A DNA stretch of 64,000 bases from positions 1 to 64,000 of the forward strand of contig QPMI01000496.1 of NCBI GenBank assembly GCA_004431415.1, written 5' to 3'. The notes under the pieces were generated by a model, which saw only the letters and a program-made list of their open reading frames with translations, had not been told where the DNA came from and did not search any database. Positions 11,469-20,889 of the stretch are shown piece by piece. The DNA comes from Cyanophora paradoxa. Taxonomy: Eukaryota > Glaucocystophyceae > Cyanophorales > Cyanophoraceae. Every line of letters begins with the position of its first letter. Within the stretch, counting starts at the first letter, position 1. The position numbers and the translations under genes are program-made.

Positions 11469-12713
11469 GTGTTCGATGCCAACAACCGTGACACTTGGCT
11501 CCAAATCGCCCGTTCGAACAGGCCACAACGGCCCGCGGACCAGCCTGCATACTTCGACTACAATCGCATACCAATTCTGCTTGAGGAGACGATCCTACCC
11601 GGCGGCGTCTGGAAGACCATCGAGAGGCCTACTAGGCCGACGGAGGGTGCATTCATCCACGTTATCCCCTTCAAGCCGGAAGTACATCACTGGGTCCACC
11701 ACTTCGCACATCACGTAGCAGCTTCAATCCGTTTGTACACGGCGTTCCCGTCGAAACAGATGCCAATCCACGACGGCCTGCTGGAGATTCTCGACGAATA
11801 CGTGACTTCGAATGCGAGCCTACTACACTTCCGTGTCGACGACGACGGCAACATGACCGTGTCTCAGGAACTGCAAGACTGGTACGCCCGGGATTTTGGC
11901 ACGGCAACACCACCACCCGGCGCCATGTTTGCAACGGCCTTCATGGCACTACTAGTCACGGCGATTACAACGCAACTCGCGGCAGTTGTCCGCCACGGGG
12001 CCCTCGGCAATGCCGGGCGCGCCTCCACAACAGCCAAGGAGACATGGCAACGCTACGAAGATCGCCAGTCGCAGCATGCACACTTTCCCGCTGCCTTCGA
12101 CCTCCCTGTCAACGTCATCGAGATGTTTGGACACGACGGAACCATGGTCGGCAACAGGGGCATGGACAACCTCGGCATGGGCGTGAGCCAATACACGTTC
12201 AACAGGAACGAGTTCGAACGGTCCTGGCGTCATTACGAACAGCACGTGGGTCCGGAGGTACTCCTACAGTACAATGAGATCCACGCGTCCGAGGAAGATT
12301 CGATTCCCGAATTGTTTCTCCTTGACTACGGCGCAATACTGTTCTCCGACGACCTCGTGGAGCATCGTACGCGCTGGATAACGCTGGCTTACAACGCTTC
12401 CGGCACGTCACGGGACGACCGCATCACCATGACAGCTGAACTGGCACCCCCTTGCGGTACAGCGGAGGTCTCACAGAAGCCGACGGAGCAAATCCTAGCC
12501 GTTTCGGGCCCCACCTCTACATCGGTGACGACGAGGACGGAGCTCCTCCCGGACCATTTGAGGGCGTCGGGTTGTCCATCAACCCGCTGCGCGGCGCTCT
12601 ACAAGTCGACCCCCGATACCCGCGGACGTACCTGTACGACCAGGCGACGGGGACGATGGAGCAGCCCAGGCTGGTACGACGGCAGAACGCGGCCGCCGCG
12701 AATCCAAGTCTAG
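11469..12713 (+). CDS. Unknown Gypsy-internal ORF, segment 4
   Basis: A frame of 414 codons; the first 320 or so are protein-like, while the tail after about 12450 is basic and Thr-rich and looks out of frame. A His-rich patch (PEVHHWVHHFAHHV) lies near residues 75-88, and a hydrophobic stretch (FATAFMALLVTAITT) near residues 155-170 could be a buried helix or a weak membrane segment. I recognise no family. It overlaps segment 5, which carries the reading frame onward from about 12452. Confidence 0.5.
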   Translation: MFDANNRDTWLQIARSNRPQRPADQPAYFDYNRIPILLEETILPGGVWKTIERPTRPTEGAFIHVIPFKPEVHHWVHHFAHHVAASIRLYTAFPSKQMPIHDGLLEILDEYVTSNASLLHFRVDDDGNMTVSQELQDWYARDFGTATPPPGAMFATAFMALLVTAITTQLAAVVRHGALGNAGRASTTAKETWQRYEDRQSQHAHFPAAFDLPVNVIEMFGHDGTMVGNRGMDNLGMGVSQYTFNRNEFERSWRHYEQHVGPEVLLQYNEIHASEEDSIPELFLLDYGAILFSDDLVEHRTRWITLAYNASGTSRDDRITMTAELAPPCGTAEVSQKPTEQILAVSGPTSTSVTTRTELLPDHLRASGCPSTRCAALYKSTPDTRGRTCTTRRRGRWSSPGWYDGRTRPPRIQV

Positions 12714-13786
12714 CCGGTACGAAGCCGAGGCCGAAGCGCATGAAGGAGACAGACCTCCCGAACGACGGCGAGAAGGAGCACAAATGGGCCCTGTGGATCA
12801 CACCGCGAACAATTGACGGTGCTCGGGTCGGCGGCAAGACGCCCGTCGTGATTGACAGGGGTGACACGGCTCGGGCACTTCGCCTTTGTCGCTTCGACGT
12901 CGCACCCGAGTTCAAGCCCCGTCTGCCCCAAACAGGAGTTCACCGCGTTCGCTTCCGGCGCGTCGCCCGAACACCACCGGTAGCGGGCAGCGACAGCGAC
13001 ACCACAAGCACGACTTCTCGAACTTCGGCACTAGCTCCACGCGGAAGTAAAGGAGCCCTCCCGCCTACCTTCTACTTCCGTGCACACTACCGTGACCTCT
13101 CCCAAACGCCTGTGGACACCTCGTACACGGAGTACAGCTGGGAACGCTTCGCGGCACACGGTCAGTCTCACGAGTCCATCCCCGTACTCTGGCCAGACCT
13201 CTGGGACGAAGACGGAACGAACTTCAGGACTGAATACGATTTGTATGACTGGAGCGCATTCCGAACACCGCATCAGCTCAATGCTGACGCCCTCGTGTCA
13301 TTGGCTGAGGATCTGCGAGCACGGCCGCCTGACCTCTCCAACTCGGCGGGAGCCTCCTTGGACGTCGTGCGCACACGCGCCCTGTTCACTCGCATGGCGT
13401 TCATCATGAACACTTTGGGGTTCACCGCGTGGGACGCGGTCAAACACGCCTCGCTCGTCTCCATCCATCGGGACCGCGCTCGATTTTACTTCAACTCGAT
13501 CCTGCAGGGCGACACCCGCCTACCTCACCAGTGGAAGACGCTGGTCAGCTACTTGCGCGAGGGCCTCAGTCGCCACGGCCATCATTACGCGGAATACGAC
13601 ACGCTCGTCGACTTCGATCCCAACCCTGACTCGGATGAGAGCATCGCTTACATCTGGTTTGGCCGGAAGACCAGCGTACACGCCCAATACCTCACAACAT
13701 CCCGAGACGAGGACTCGGATTCAGCCGGCAGGACCACAGCACTCGTCCTAGCAGCGGCCCGGTGCCGTCCAACAGCACCCGCCTGA
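12452..13786 (+). CDS. Unknown Gypsy-internal ORF, segment 5
   Basis: A frame of 444 codons in good protein-like composition almost throughout, with a basic linker around residues 80-110 (KPRPKRMKETD) and a Ser/Thr-rich low-complexity stretch near residues 175-200. The C-terminal third is rich in Trp, Tyr, Phe and Asp. It overlaps the start of the protease ORF by 25 bp in another frame, so the two are probably joined by a frame change. No domain was recognised. It is the immediate upstream neighbour of the retropepsin. Confidence 0.55.
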   Translation: MRYSGGLTEADGANPSRFGPHLYIGDDEDGAPPGPFEGVGLSINPLRGALQVDPRYPRTYLYDQATGTMEQPRLVRRQNAAAANPSLAGTKPRPKRMKETDLPNDGEKEHKWALWITPRTIDGARVGGKTPVVIDRGDTARALRLCRFDVAPEFKPRLPQTGVHRVRFRRVARTPPVAGSDSDTTSTTSRTSALAPRGSKGALPPTFYFRAHYRDLSQTPVDTSYTEYSWERFAAHGQSHESIPVLWPDLWDEDGTNFRTEYDLYDWSAFRTPHQLNADALVSLAEDLRARPPDLSNSAGASLDVVRTRALFTRMAFIMNTLGFTAWDAVKHASLVSIHRDRARFYFNSILQGDTRLPHQWKTLVSYLREGLSRHGHHYAEYDTLVDFDPNPDSDESIAYIWFGRKTSVHAQYLTTSRDEDSDSAGRTTALVLAAARCRPTAPA

Positions 13787-14823
13787 TTCCAAACCGACCT
13801 CGAACCTTCGCGGCGGTACATGTTTTCAACAGAGCACATGAATCGGTCTCCAAGGTGGAGAAGACTGCCCGCATCCGGGTTGCCCGCCTCCCACCTGACG
13901 CCATCTCATCGTCACGACCTTTGACGACGCCAGTGGAACGGAGCTACCAGACAGCACTTCGTGTCCGCACGGCAAGAATGCTCGGTTGGCTGGGTGACAT
14001 CGTGTCTCCTAACGACATACCTACAGCCGAGGATACGGCAATTGGACGTCGAATCGCTCAGCTGACAAAACCCGACCGGACAATGAAGCAACGGATTGCA
14101 GATGGTCGCATCTGCGTGTCGGTGCGACTCGGGTCCTATGCACCAGGACGGAAAGTCGGACCGTCCGTCAAAACTCTGGCGTTGGTGGATACGGGCGCCG
14201 CAGCTGACGTGATTGACGGAGACCTCGCTGCGCGCATCGAGGGCCTCCGTTACAGCCGCGCGCCGCCAGTACAACTGACCGGATTTGGCGACGACATGAC
14301 GGCTTACGCTCGCATCGCCTACATGGCGGTCATGATTGGTCCCGTACGGTCGGTGAGAGAGGTCCTAGTGGTGGACAAGGGCCTCATGGGGTCTACTCAA
14401 ATGCTCCTTGGATTGGCGACGCTCATTGCCATGAACGCTCACATCTCGCTCGACCCGACTAACTGGGGAATGACGATCACGGCACCTGACGCCGACAATG
14501 GCGAACGATACCATGTCCCTTTTTGCTTGCGGACCAGACCGACGGGGGCGTTCTGGTCCGCCTCGCCCAAGATGTCACCGTCGGGCCAGGCGAAGCTCTC
14601 GTTCGCTGTTACGTCTCGACGGGCCCTCAAGACGCGACTGACGATGCGCCGGAGATGCTCCTCACGCCGCCGCCGCACATTGTTGGAGACGACGACGGAG
14701 CCGACGACCCCGGTGAAGGAGATGAACCGCGTCATCTTGTCCCTCACCAAATACATCGACGTCCTCGAGGAGGAGCTTTCCTCGCTCAGGTCTGCAATCC
14801 ACAACGCCGACCCGTCCGCTTGA
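13762..14823 (+). CDS. Retropepsin-like aspartic protease domain of the Gypsy element
   Basis: A frame of 353 codons. Around residues 133-145 lies LALVDTGAAADVI, the active-site loop of retroviral-type aspartic proteases (D-T/S-G-A preceded by hydrophobic residues). About 80 residues later MLLGLATLIAMNAHISLD matches the second conserved element (I/L-L-G-x-x-x-L). Such proteases act as dimers to cut Gag-Pol. The part before residue 120 and the Arg-rich tail after about residue 270 are outside the domain, and the tail may be out of frame. The order protease, RT, RNase H, integrase supports Gypsy. Confidence 0.8.
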   Translation: MPSNSTRLIPNRPRTFAAVHVFNRAHESVSKVEKTARIRVARLPPDAISSSRPLTTPVERSYQTALRVRTARMLGWLGDIVSPNDIPTAEDTAIGRRIAQLTKPDRTMKQRIADGRICVSVRLGSYAPGRKVGPSVKTLALVDTGAAADVIDGDLAARIEGLRYSRAPPVQLTGFGDDMTAYARIAYMAVMIGPVRSVREVLVVDKGLMGSTQMLLGLATLIAMNAHISLDPTNWGMTITAPDADNGERYHVPFCLRTRPTGAFWSASPKMSPSGQAKLSFAVTSRRALKTRLTMRRRCSSRRRRTLLETTTEPTTPVKEMNRVILSLTKYIDVLEEELSSLRSAIHNADPSA

Positions 14824-15597
14824 AAGCGGGACCGTCATCGCGGAGGCGGAATTCGGCAAGTGGCCCGAGAGCGAGTTCCGACCCACGACGACGTCCATCG
14901 ATACCCGACGGGTACTTACAAGACCTGGTCGAGTGACGAGAAGCGCAAGTTCCCCATCTCTTCCATTGCCGTCCAAATCCTCTCCAATGTGCAACCCGTG
15001 ATTGTACCTGGGCGATCACAGCCTCGACGTTACGTATCCCGAGTGCACGAACAGTACCCCTCTGTTTTTGCACGGCCACCACAACCCAGACCGAGGACCA
15101 AGGCCTAGACCCGCTCACAGAGCGGCGCCGACGCCCCAGTCCTCACTTCCGAAGCTCAAACCCAACTCTCACGCTTCGTGACTGCGTTCGTCACGCGATA
15201 CACCGAGAATCACGCGCGATTCTGACGCCATCGGAGATCAACGAGTTGTGCAAGATCTTCGAACCCCACTTTGCCGATACCTATCGGCAAGGCAGGCCCT
15301 CCTCAGCCCTGTATGCATCACGTTTGCCCCGACCACGCCGTCGGCGCAACCGCGTTGCATCACCATCTCCTCCGCTTCACCCGCCGAACCCCACGCAATG
15401 GAACCTCCTTCGAGCGCCAACGCCACCCCCCACCACAGACGGAGGAGGAGGTCCGACAACTCGTCGACGATCTCATGCAGCCGTCGAAAGACGACAACGA
15501 TGTGACGGAGGAGGAGCGTGACCAACTACGTAGCCTCTTCACACGGATGGCGCACTGCTTCGCGCAGCGCATCAACCCAAAGAGCTACTGAAGTACC
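14824..15597 (+). other. Protease-to-RT connecting region, frame-broken
   Basis: Only short frames are open here (for example 14860-15108). Fragments around 15010-15060 and 15440-15590 look coding in shifting frames. An isolated copy of the dispersed 20-bp motif sits at 15326-15347. Probably the linker between protease and reverse transcriptase, interrupted by frame changes. Confidence 0.4.
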
Positions 15598-17054
15598 GTC
15601 ACAGCATCCGACTCCTCCCCGGCGTACCTACGAAGCATCTGCCTTTGTACAGCGTGCCCCGGCGCCTCTCTCCCCTGCTGAGAAGGCGGCCAAAGCCGAA
15701 ATCGAACGACTGCTGCAAGATGGTCTGATCGAACCCTCCCAAGCTGGATACGGTTCCCAGTGGTACTGGCGCCCAAGAAGGACGGGACAATGAGATTTTG
15801 CGTCGATTACCGCAAGCTGAATTCGCTCACGGAGCGCGACGTCTTTCCTCTCCGAGAATAGACGATCAACTCGAACGCCTGCAAGGCGCGACGTACTTCT
15901 CGACGTGTGACGCCACCTCCGGGTTCTGGCAGCTTGAACTCGACGAAGAATCCAGGCCTCTGACGACGTTTATCGTGCCCTGGGGCATGTACCAATGGCG
16001 AGTTACCCCGTTTGGTATTACGAACGGACCAGCGGCGTTCTGTCGAGCAGTGACATCGATCTTGGGCAATCTGCTGTCGACAAGCGTTGTCGCTTACGTT
16101 GATGACCTCACGGTCCACTCCCCGACGGCCTCACAACACCTTGTCGACCTTGAGGCTTTCTTCGCCGCGATCGAGCGAGGAAACCTCAAGCTCAAACCGT
16201 CCAAATGCCGTTTCATGGTGAAAGAGATCGACCTACTCGGACACCGTGTCAGCCGCAACGGCGTGAAGATGGACAAGACCAAGATGGCCCTCATCGAGAA
16301 GACCCAGGAAAAAGATCTCGGAACTGTCGAGTCCATTCGCAGCTTCATCGGCATGACTGGATTCTACAGACGGTTCATTCGCAACTACGCGAAGCGGGAA
16401 CTGCCCCTACGCGACCTAGTCACGCGAGCAACACGAGCTGACTCGCTGACGGTCACCTGGGACGATGACGCTCGACGGGCGCTGGACGACCTCAAGGCCG
16501 CCATCATGGAGGATGTCGCACTACTCTTACCCGACTTTGCCAAACCATTCGTCATCCACACGGACTGGAGCAAGCGCGCCATGGGGGCGGTCCTCATGCA
16601 GGCTGACGACTGCGGACGAGAGCGTCCCATCGCTTTCATCAGCAGGACCCTGACTGCGACGGAGCGCAAGTTTCAAAGTCCGACGGAAGGGGAATGCATC
16701 GCGGTACTCTGGGCGGTGAAAGTGTGGAGCCATTACTTCGAGTGCGGGCACCCATTTACAGTCCGGACCGATCACTCGGCACTCCAATGGTTGAAGTCAC
16801 AGGACGTGACGAACAACAAGGCGCTCTGTCGAGCGGCGCTGGGACTTCAGGGCTACAACTACACCATCGAGTACCGCGCGGGGCGCACCAACGTTGTTGC
16901 AGACTTCGAGTCGCGTCTGGAACCGTCACACGACCTCTTCCTCCAGGAGCGGGTGACGGCTCAGACCTCACGACTGACATCCCCGACGGAGCTCGAGGAT
17001 TCGGTGTACCCCGCCGAGGCGATCTCGACGACCCAACCCAGCTCTTCGCGGTAG
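15598..17054 (+). CDS. Reverse transcriptase and RNase H of the Gypsy element (frame breaks near the start)
   Basis: The main frame is 15798-17054; conserved RT block 1 (E-I-x-x-L-L-x-D-G-L-I-x-P-S) is in another frame at about 15640-15760, and a further frame carries [11 protein letters not shown] at 15790-15825, so the frame changes twice before 15870. Then follow the RT fingers and palm with the catalytic YVDD near 16100, the motif LGHRVS, and the thumb segment [15 protein letters not shown]. RNase H begins at [15 protein letters not shown] (first catalytic Asp, about 16560) with later E and D positions in [10 protein letters not shown] and [11 protein letters not shown]. The typical Gypsy ending N-x-V-A-D-x-x-S-R is present as NVVADFESR. 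It copies element RNA into DNA. Confidence 0.92.
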
Positions 17055-17333
17055 CCCCCACGGACACGCTCGACGGGCCAGCATGGGCGTTGGCGCCGGG
17101 AGCGAAGCGGCGTCGCCAAGCGCCCCCTGTAGACGAGCATCGACCCGTTGGCCAACGGCTCGGTCCCTCCTCTACAGCACCCAGCCGCCGACGTCACCCC
17201 CAGTTCGCGACGGCGAATTCGGCCCGACGGCGACAGTGACACCGGTGACGAGGACGAGAGTGCACAGCCCCTCCGCCCCGACGCACTCGCACTGAGCCTT
17301 CGCTACCACCCCACGCGGACGGAGCTCAGTCTC

Positions 17334-17349
17334 AGGGACAAGAGGGCTG
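17334..17349 (+). promoter_or_regulatory. Internal copy of the polypurine-tract sequence
   Basis: AGGGACAAGAGGGCTG here is identical (16 of 16) to 20108-20123 just before the 3' LTR. In retroelements a second internal polypurine tract can prime plus-strand DNA synthesis. Its position, between RNase H and integrase, resembles that of known central polypurine tracts. Confidence 0.5.
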
Positions 17350-17431
17350 CCCAGCCCCGTGCCCCTTTCCCGAAGCGACCACGTGGACGCCCGCGGAAAC
17401 TCCCCCTCCTCCCCCTCTAAACGACTCGTAC

Positions 17432-19666
17432 TTGCGAGCTTTGGAATCCGAACGAGATCGGAAACGCCTCCAGGCGCAAGCTGGCCCTTCTACCTCGTCC
17501 GTCGGCAACGGAATCCCCGCTCCACCTCCGCGCGACCCGCTCACCGAGCGGCTTGCACGTGGTGAGCGAGACAAGGCGAAGACGACAACCAAGCAGCAAC
17601 GCCGCGAGTCAGAGGAGCAGTACAAGCAGGCCCTCGATAACCGCCGCGAGCAGCTGTCAGACCAGGCCAAGAGTCGTCACGATGCCAACCGCCGCTCGTG
17701 CAACCGACCGGAACCGCCGACCAAGTCGACGCGACGCGAAGCGAGGAACGCCGACTGGGAAGCGTGGAAGCAGTCAGCAGACACCCCTCAGCGGGCCGCA
17801 GACCTGCCCCCTCGCCTCCCAGGGAGGAGATCTCGATCCTCTCGCCACTCCATTGCGCCCCCCGCCGTTCTCGACGTCGCCGACGAAGCTGAGTACGAGG
17901 CGTACTTACAGCAGCAACGCGACTCTGGAATTCCTCAGCCTACTCCGATGAGCACCGACGCTGTCGCGCCGCTGGACAAGTCTCCTATTGGCCCTGCCGG
18001 AGGAGACCGCAACAAGCCCGCAGTCATCCATCTACCTGACGACGTGGTGGTGGAAGATACGTGGCTGCAGGGACCCCGACCACTGGTCGACGTCCCCGTA
18101 CCACCGTCTGTCGCCAAACTCGCTGTCGACGGCGCCGCCGTCGTTGCAGCACAGGCGGAGGACCCGCTCTGTCAACTGCTGCGAGCCTTCATCTGCAAGG
18201 GCGAGAACAACGCCATGTGCCTTCGGCACCGGCGAGCGGCGACGGTAGAAACAGAGATTGTGCAGCAATGCATTCACTGCGAGTCTGCGAGACGACGGTT
18301 CGCTCGTGAAGCCGAGGGCTACACGATCGATGAGGAGGGCACTGTCCTTCGGCTACCATTCCTGCCTACCATGCGAGCTCAAATCCTCGTTCCCCCGTCG
18401 TGGCGACGCACCTTCCTCGAGGTGTATCACGACGGGTGGGCACACCGCGGCGCTCCCATTGTGGCGCGGCGTATCGCGTCTCGTTTCTGGTGGCCGGGGA
18501 TGACGAACGCTGTTCACCGCTTCGTGAAAACGTGCCGACACTGCCAGTTCGCGAAGGCGCAACGCCGCCCGAGAGTCCAACACATGGTGCTGGAATCCGC
18601 GCATCCTGGGGACTTGAGGCAGGTCGACCTGTTCCCCATGGAACCTCACAGGCGCGGGGTCCACCTCTTCACCGGCGTGATAGTCGACGTCGACGCCTTC
18701 ACCAAGTTCCCGGAGATTATCATGTACACCGCGGCTGACGGCCAGGCCCTGGAGATGGCGGCACAGATCATCTTCGCGGCTAACGGTGCTCCCAAGCGTT
18801 ACCTCTCTGACAACGGGACGGTCCTCGGACCGAAGTCTCTTTGGGGAACCTTCTGGCGAGCCAAGGGTACGCGCATGATCTACACTGGGATCAACCACCA
18901 ATCTACCAACGGTGGCGCTGAGCGTCTGGGCGGCATCTACAAGCGATTGGTGTACGCGATGTGCGACGAGAACCACGAGCCTCGCGCTCACTGGCCCTTC
19001 CATCATTACAAAGTTCTCTTTGCCTTGAGGACAACAATCCATGCGGCGACTGGGTTCTCGCCGGCAGTCTTACACTACGGGCGCGAACTGCTCCTACCCG
19101 ATGAGCTTCGACTCGATCTGGTACTGCGGGAACCAAACGAAGAGTCGATCTCTCTGTACGAGTACGCGCTGTCGGCGGCGAGGGCCGCTAAGGATCGGAT
19201 CACTGCGGTGGCCGAGCACCGGCGTCTTTACAACGAGAAGTTGCTCCGTTACGGGACTGGCCGCGAGCCTACCTATGTCTTCCAGCCTGGCGACAAGGTG
19301 TTGGTGTGGATTATCACTGCCAAGACTAGCGCGCGAATCAAGGGGCCGAGGAATGGCTGGACGGGTCCCTACGTGGTGCAGGAGATCCATTCCCGAGGCC
19401 TTCTGTACACTGTACGCGGGGAGCCATCGTCGAACATGCATCGATCCCAGTCGATCCTTGTTCACGTTGACCTCATGATCCCCTTTTACGATCGGCCGGC
19501 CGACGTGGCAGAGCCTCGACGTCAGGGCCGACCGCCTCGAGCCGCTCCCCTCCGGCCGCGAGCGATCCCGACGCCATTGATGGAGCTGTACCCCTTGACG
19601 ACGAGGTCGAAGAGGACGAGGTCGTGGTACCCCGGAACCTGTCGGCGAGGCCGTCGTTGTAGATGA
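17432..19666 (+). CDS. Integrase of the Gypsy element
   Basis: A frame of 744 codons. The first 200 or so residues are charged and Arg/Gln-rich, possibly coiled, before the recognised domains. The N-terminal zinc-binding HHCC module reads H-D-G-W-A-H followed by T-C-R-H-C about 30 residues later (18420-18550). The RNase H-fold core shows the D,D(35)E triad: D in VDLFPM, D in LSDNGT and E in GGAERLGG (18630-18930). A C-terminal GPY/F-type module follows as GWTGPYVVQEI near 19360. No chromodomain is evident in the last 90 residues. It inserts the cDNA into chromosomes. The stop is 450 bp before the 3' LTR, and the intervening bases show no gene. Confidence 0.93.
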   Translation: MRALESERDRKRLQAQAGPSTSSVGNGIPAPPPRDPLTERLARGERDKAKTTTKQQRRESEEQYKQALDNRREQLSDQAKSRHDANRRSCNRPEPPTKSTRREARNADWEAWKQSADTPQRAADLPPRLPGRRSRSSRHSIAPPAVLDVADEAEYEAYLQQQRDSGIPQPTPMSTDAVAPLDKSPIGPAGGDRNKPAVIHLPDDVVVEDTWLQGPRPLVDVPVPPSVAKLAVDGAAVVAAQAEDPLCQLLRAFICKGENNAMCLRHRRAATVETEIVQQCIHCESARRRFAREAEGYTIDEEGTVLRLPFLPTMRAQILVPPSWRRTFLEVYHDGWAHRGAPIVARRIASRFWWPGMTNAVHRFVKTCRHCQFAKAQRRPRVQHMVLESAHPGDLRQVDLFPMEPHRRGVHLFTGVIVDVDAFTKFPEIIMYTAADGQALEMAAQIIFAANGAPKRYLSDNGTVLGPKSLWGTFWRAKGTRMIYTGINHQSTNGGAERLGGIYKRLVYAMCDENHEPRAHWPFHHYKVLFALRTTIHAATGFSPAVLHYGRELLLPDELRLDLVLREPNEESISLYEYALSAARAAKDRITAVAEHRRLYNEKLLRYGTGREPTYVFQPGDKVLVWIITAKTSARIKGPRNGWTGPYVVQEIHSRGLLYTVRGEPSSNMHRSQSILVHVDLMIPFYDRPADVAEPRRQGRPPRAAPLRPRAIPTPLMELYPLTTRSKRTRSWYPGTCRRGRRCR

Positions 19667-20107
19667 CTGTGATGTTGACTCTGAGGATGGAGATGCTGAC
19701 GCCACCTCGGCGTGAGTCGATTGCCACACGTGACGCGGCCACGGCTGCCTCACGCTGATCAGTCGACGTTAACGGTTGGGATCCTTTCTGAGCGATGACA
19801 AATTGGATGGTGATTTGCTCCCCGTCTCTGAGGCGGTGCACCCTGCACGCGCGCTCCCCTGGAATGTGTGGCCCTGGGTTTCCCTGCTACCATTCTGAGA
19901 CGAGGCGAGTACCGGATCATGCCGGACCGATGTCGCGGGCCGAGGGCCATTGCTCGCGCTAAACTAAAACTTTTCCTTTGCGCAGCGAGCGGCTGGGTAG
20001 CGGCTGTACACCGCTGCTTGGTTTTGCTCTGTCAAGGCTGCAGCGGGGCCTCGGGGCCCGTAAGTCTGTCGGGACGGCCGCCTGGTGTGGCCGCGAGGAC
20101 GCGACCT

Positions 20108-20123
20108 AGGGACAAGAGGGCTG
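20108..20123 (+). promoter_or_regulatory. Polypurine tract of the Gypsy element
   Basis: A purine run AGGGACAAGAGGG lies immediately upstream of the 3' LTR, where the plus-strand primer of LTR retroelements is expected. It fixes the LTR start to about 20122-20131, both of which begin TG. Confidence 0.6.
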
Positions 20124-20422
20124 TTGCCACTGTAGTTTAGCTTGCATTCAGGCCTTCGAGCCACTCTGTAGTATAGTGCTAGTGCGCGGGCTGAGGCTGT
20201 AGCACTTCTCAATAGCTCATAGACTTGCCGGTACCTCCGCAGTACCTAGGACTCCTCCGGCGTTGCCGGTTCGTAGACAGATTCTGTACCCCCCCCTACG
20301 TTGTTCGATACCCCCTCAGTCCTGTAAGAAGCCCAGCTGCGACCCGTTCGTGCTACGCCTGCGCGCCTGCTGCCTAGGCATGGGGCTGGGATCACATTGG
20401 GACACTAACTAAGCCTATTTGA
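20122..20422 (+). repeat. 3' LTR of the Gypsy element
   Basis: It repeats window positions 1-286 with two single-base indels and ends after ATTTGA. The exact start is ambiguous (TGTTGCC at 20122 or TGTAGTT at 20131) because the 5' copy is cut by the window edge. No terminal CA is obvious, which is unusual for Gypsy LTRs. Confidence 0.85.
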
Positions 20423-20828
20423 ACATATTCATACATGTCGCAGCTCTGCCCTTTGTGGCATCTGCATGTCTTGTTTTTTGCTTTGAAAATCGCCTATGGC
20501 GTGCACTTACATCGACATTTATTGATTGCAAATTGTCAGGACAGCTCTGCCCTCGCGTGGCATCTGTTGCTGTATTTCTTTTCAGTGCACGGCACTAGTG
20601 CATACTCCCTCGCCGGAGATGGAGATTCGGTCGCCATTTTTCTTTCCCTTGCGCAGTTCAAGCATCTGGAGTTCAGGCACGCCTCCCCCCATAAATCGCT
20701 CGTTGCACTGACTGGCGACCGAACGCATCGATGGCATTATACATACGCATTTTACATATATGTGTGCTTCTGTGTGCCGTTAGAGGCCTTGCACTCGTCT
20801 GCAGGCTCTCGGCCTTCGCTCTTTTGCT
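20423..20828. other. AT-rich spacer between Gypsy LTR and DIRS-like element
   Basis: It holds no gene I can support. The words CAGCTCTGCCCT and TGGCATCTG occur twice about 100 bp apart (20441-20466 and 20540-20565), so a short degenerate repeat exists. It may be the outer end of the DIRS-like element or the pre-existing target. Confidence 0.4.
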
Positions 20829-20889
20829 CTTCATGGCAATTGTACAAGTAGTACCTCAATTGCAATATACGAAATGAGCGCTGTCCGAA
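20829..20889 (+). repeat. Left 61-bp direct repeat of the DIRS-like element
   Basis: Identical to 29945-30005. Its last 11 bases (CGCTGTCCGAA, 20879-20889) form the left arm of an inverted repeat with 20923-20933 (TTCGGACAGCG), and an inner pair GTTATAC/GTATAAC lies at 20895-20901/20912-20918. The nested palindrome is present only at this left end. Confidence 0.8.

Larger units (their letters stand above)
1..20422 (+). mobile_element. Giant Ty3/Gypsy-type LTR retrotransposon (left edge cut)
   Basis: The first 286 bases recur almost exactly at about 20135-20422, so the span between is LTR-bounded. Inside, on the plus strand, come two CCHC zinc knuckles, an aspartic protease with a DTGA site, reverse transcriptase with YVDD, RNase H, then integrase. 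PR-RT-RH-IN is the Ty3/Gypsy order. At about 20 kb it is several times longer than a usual Gypsy element (5-8 kb). The excess is tandem repeats, a 5-kb frame-broken region and a 5.5-kb block of unknown ORFs before the protease. The LTR copies differ by only two single-base indels that I can see, so insertion is recent, yet the coding frame is broken at many points. The left target duplication lies outside the window. Confidence 0.93.

Noticed and set aside
20435-20851. A 138-codon ORF in the spacer before the DIRS-like element
   Set aside because: Composition is hydrophobic and atypical, it runs into the 61-bp terminal repeat, and has no gag-like feature.
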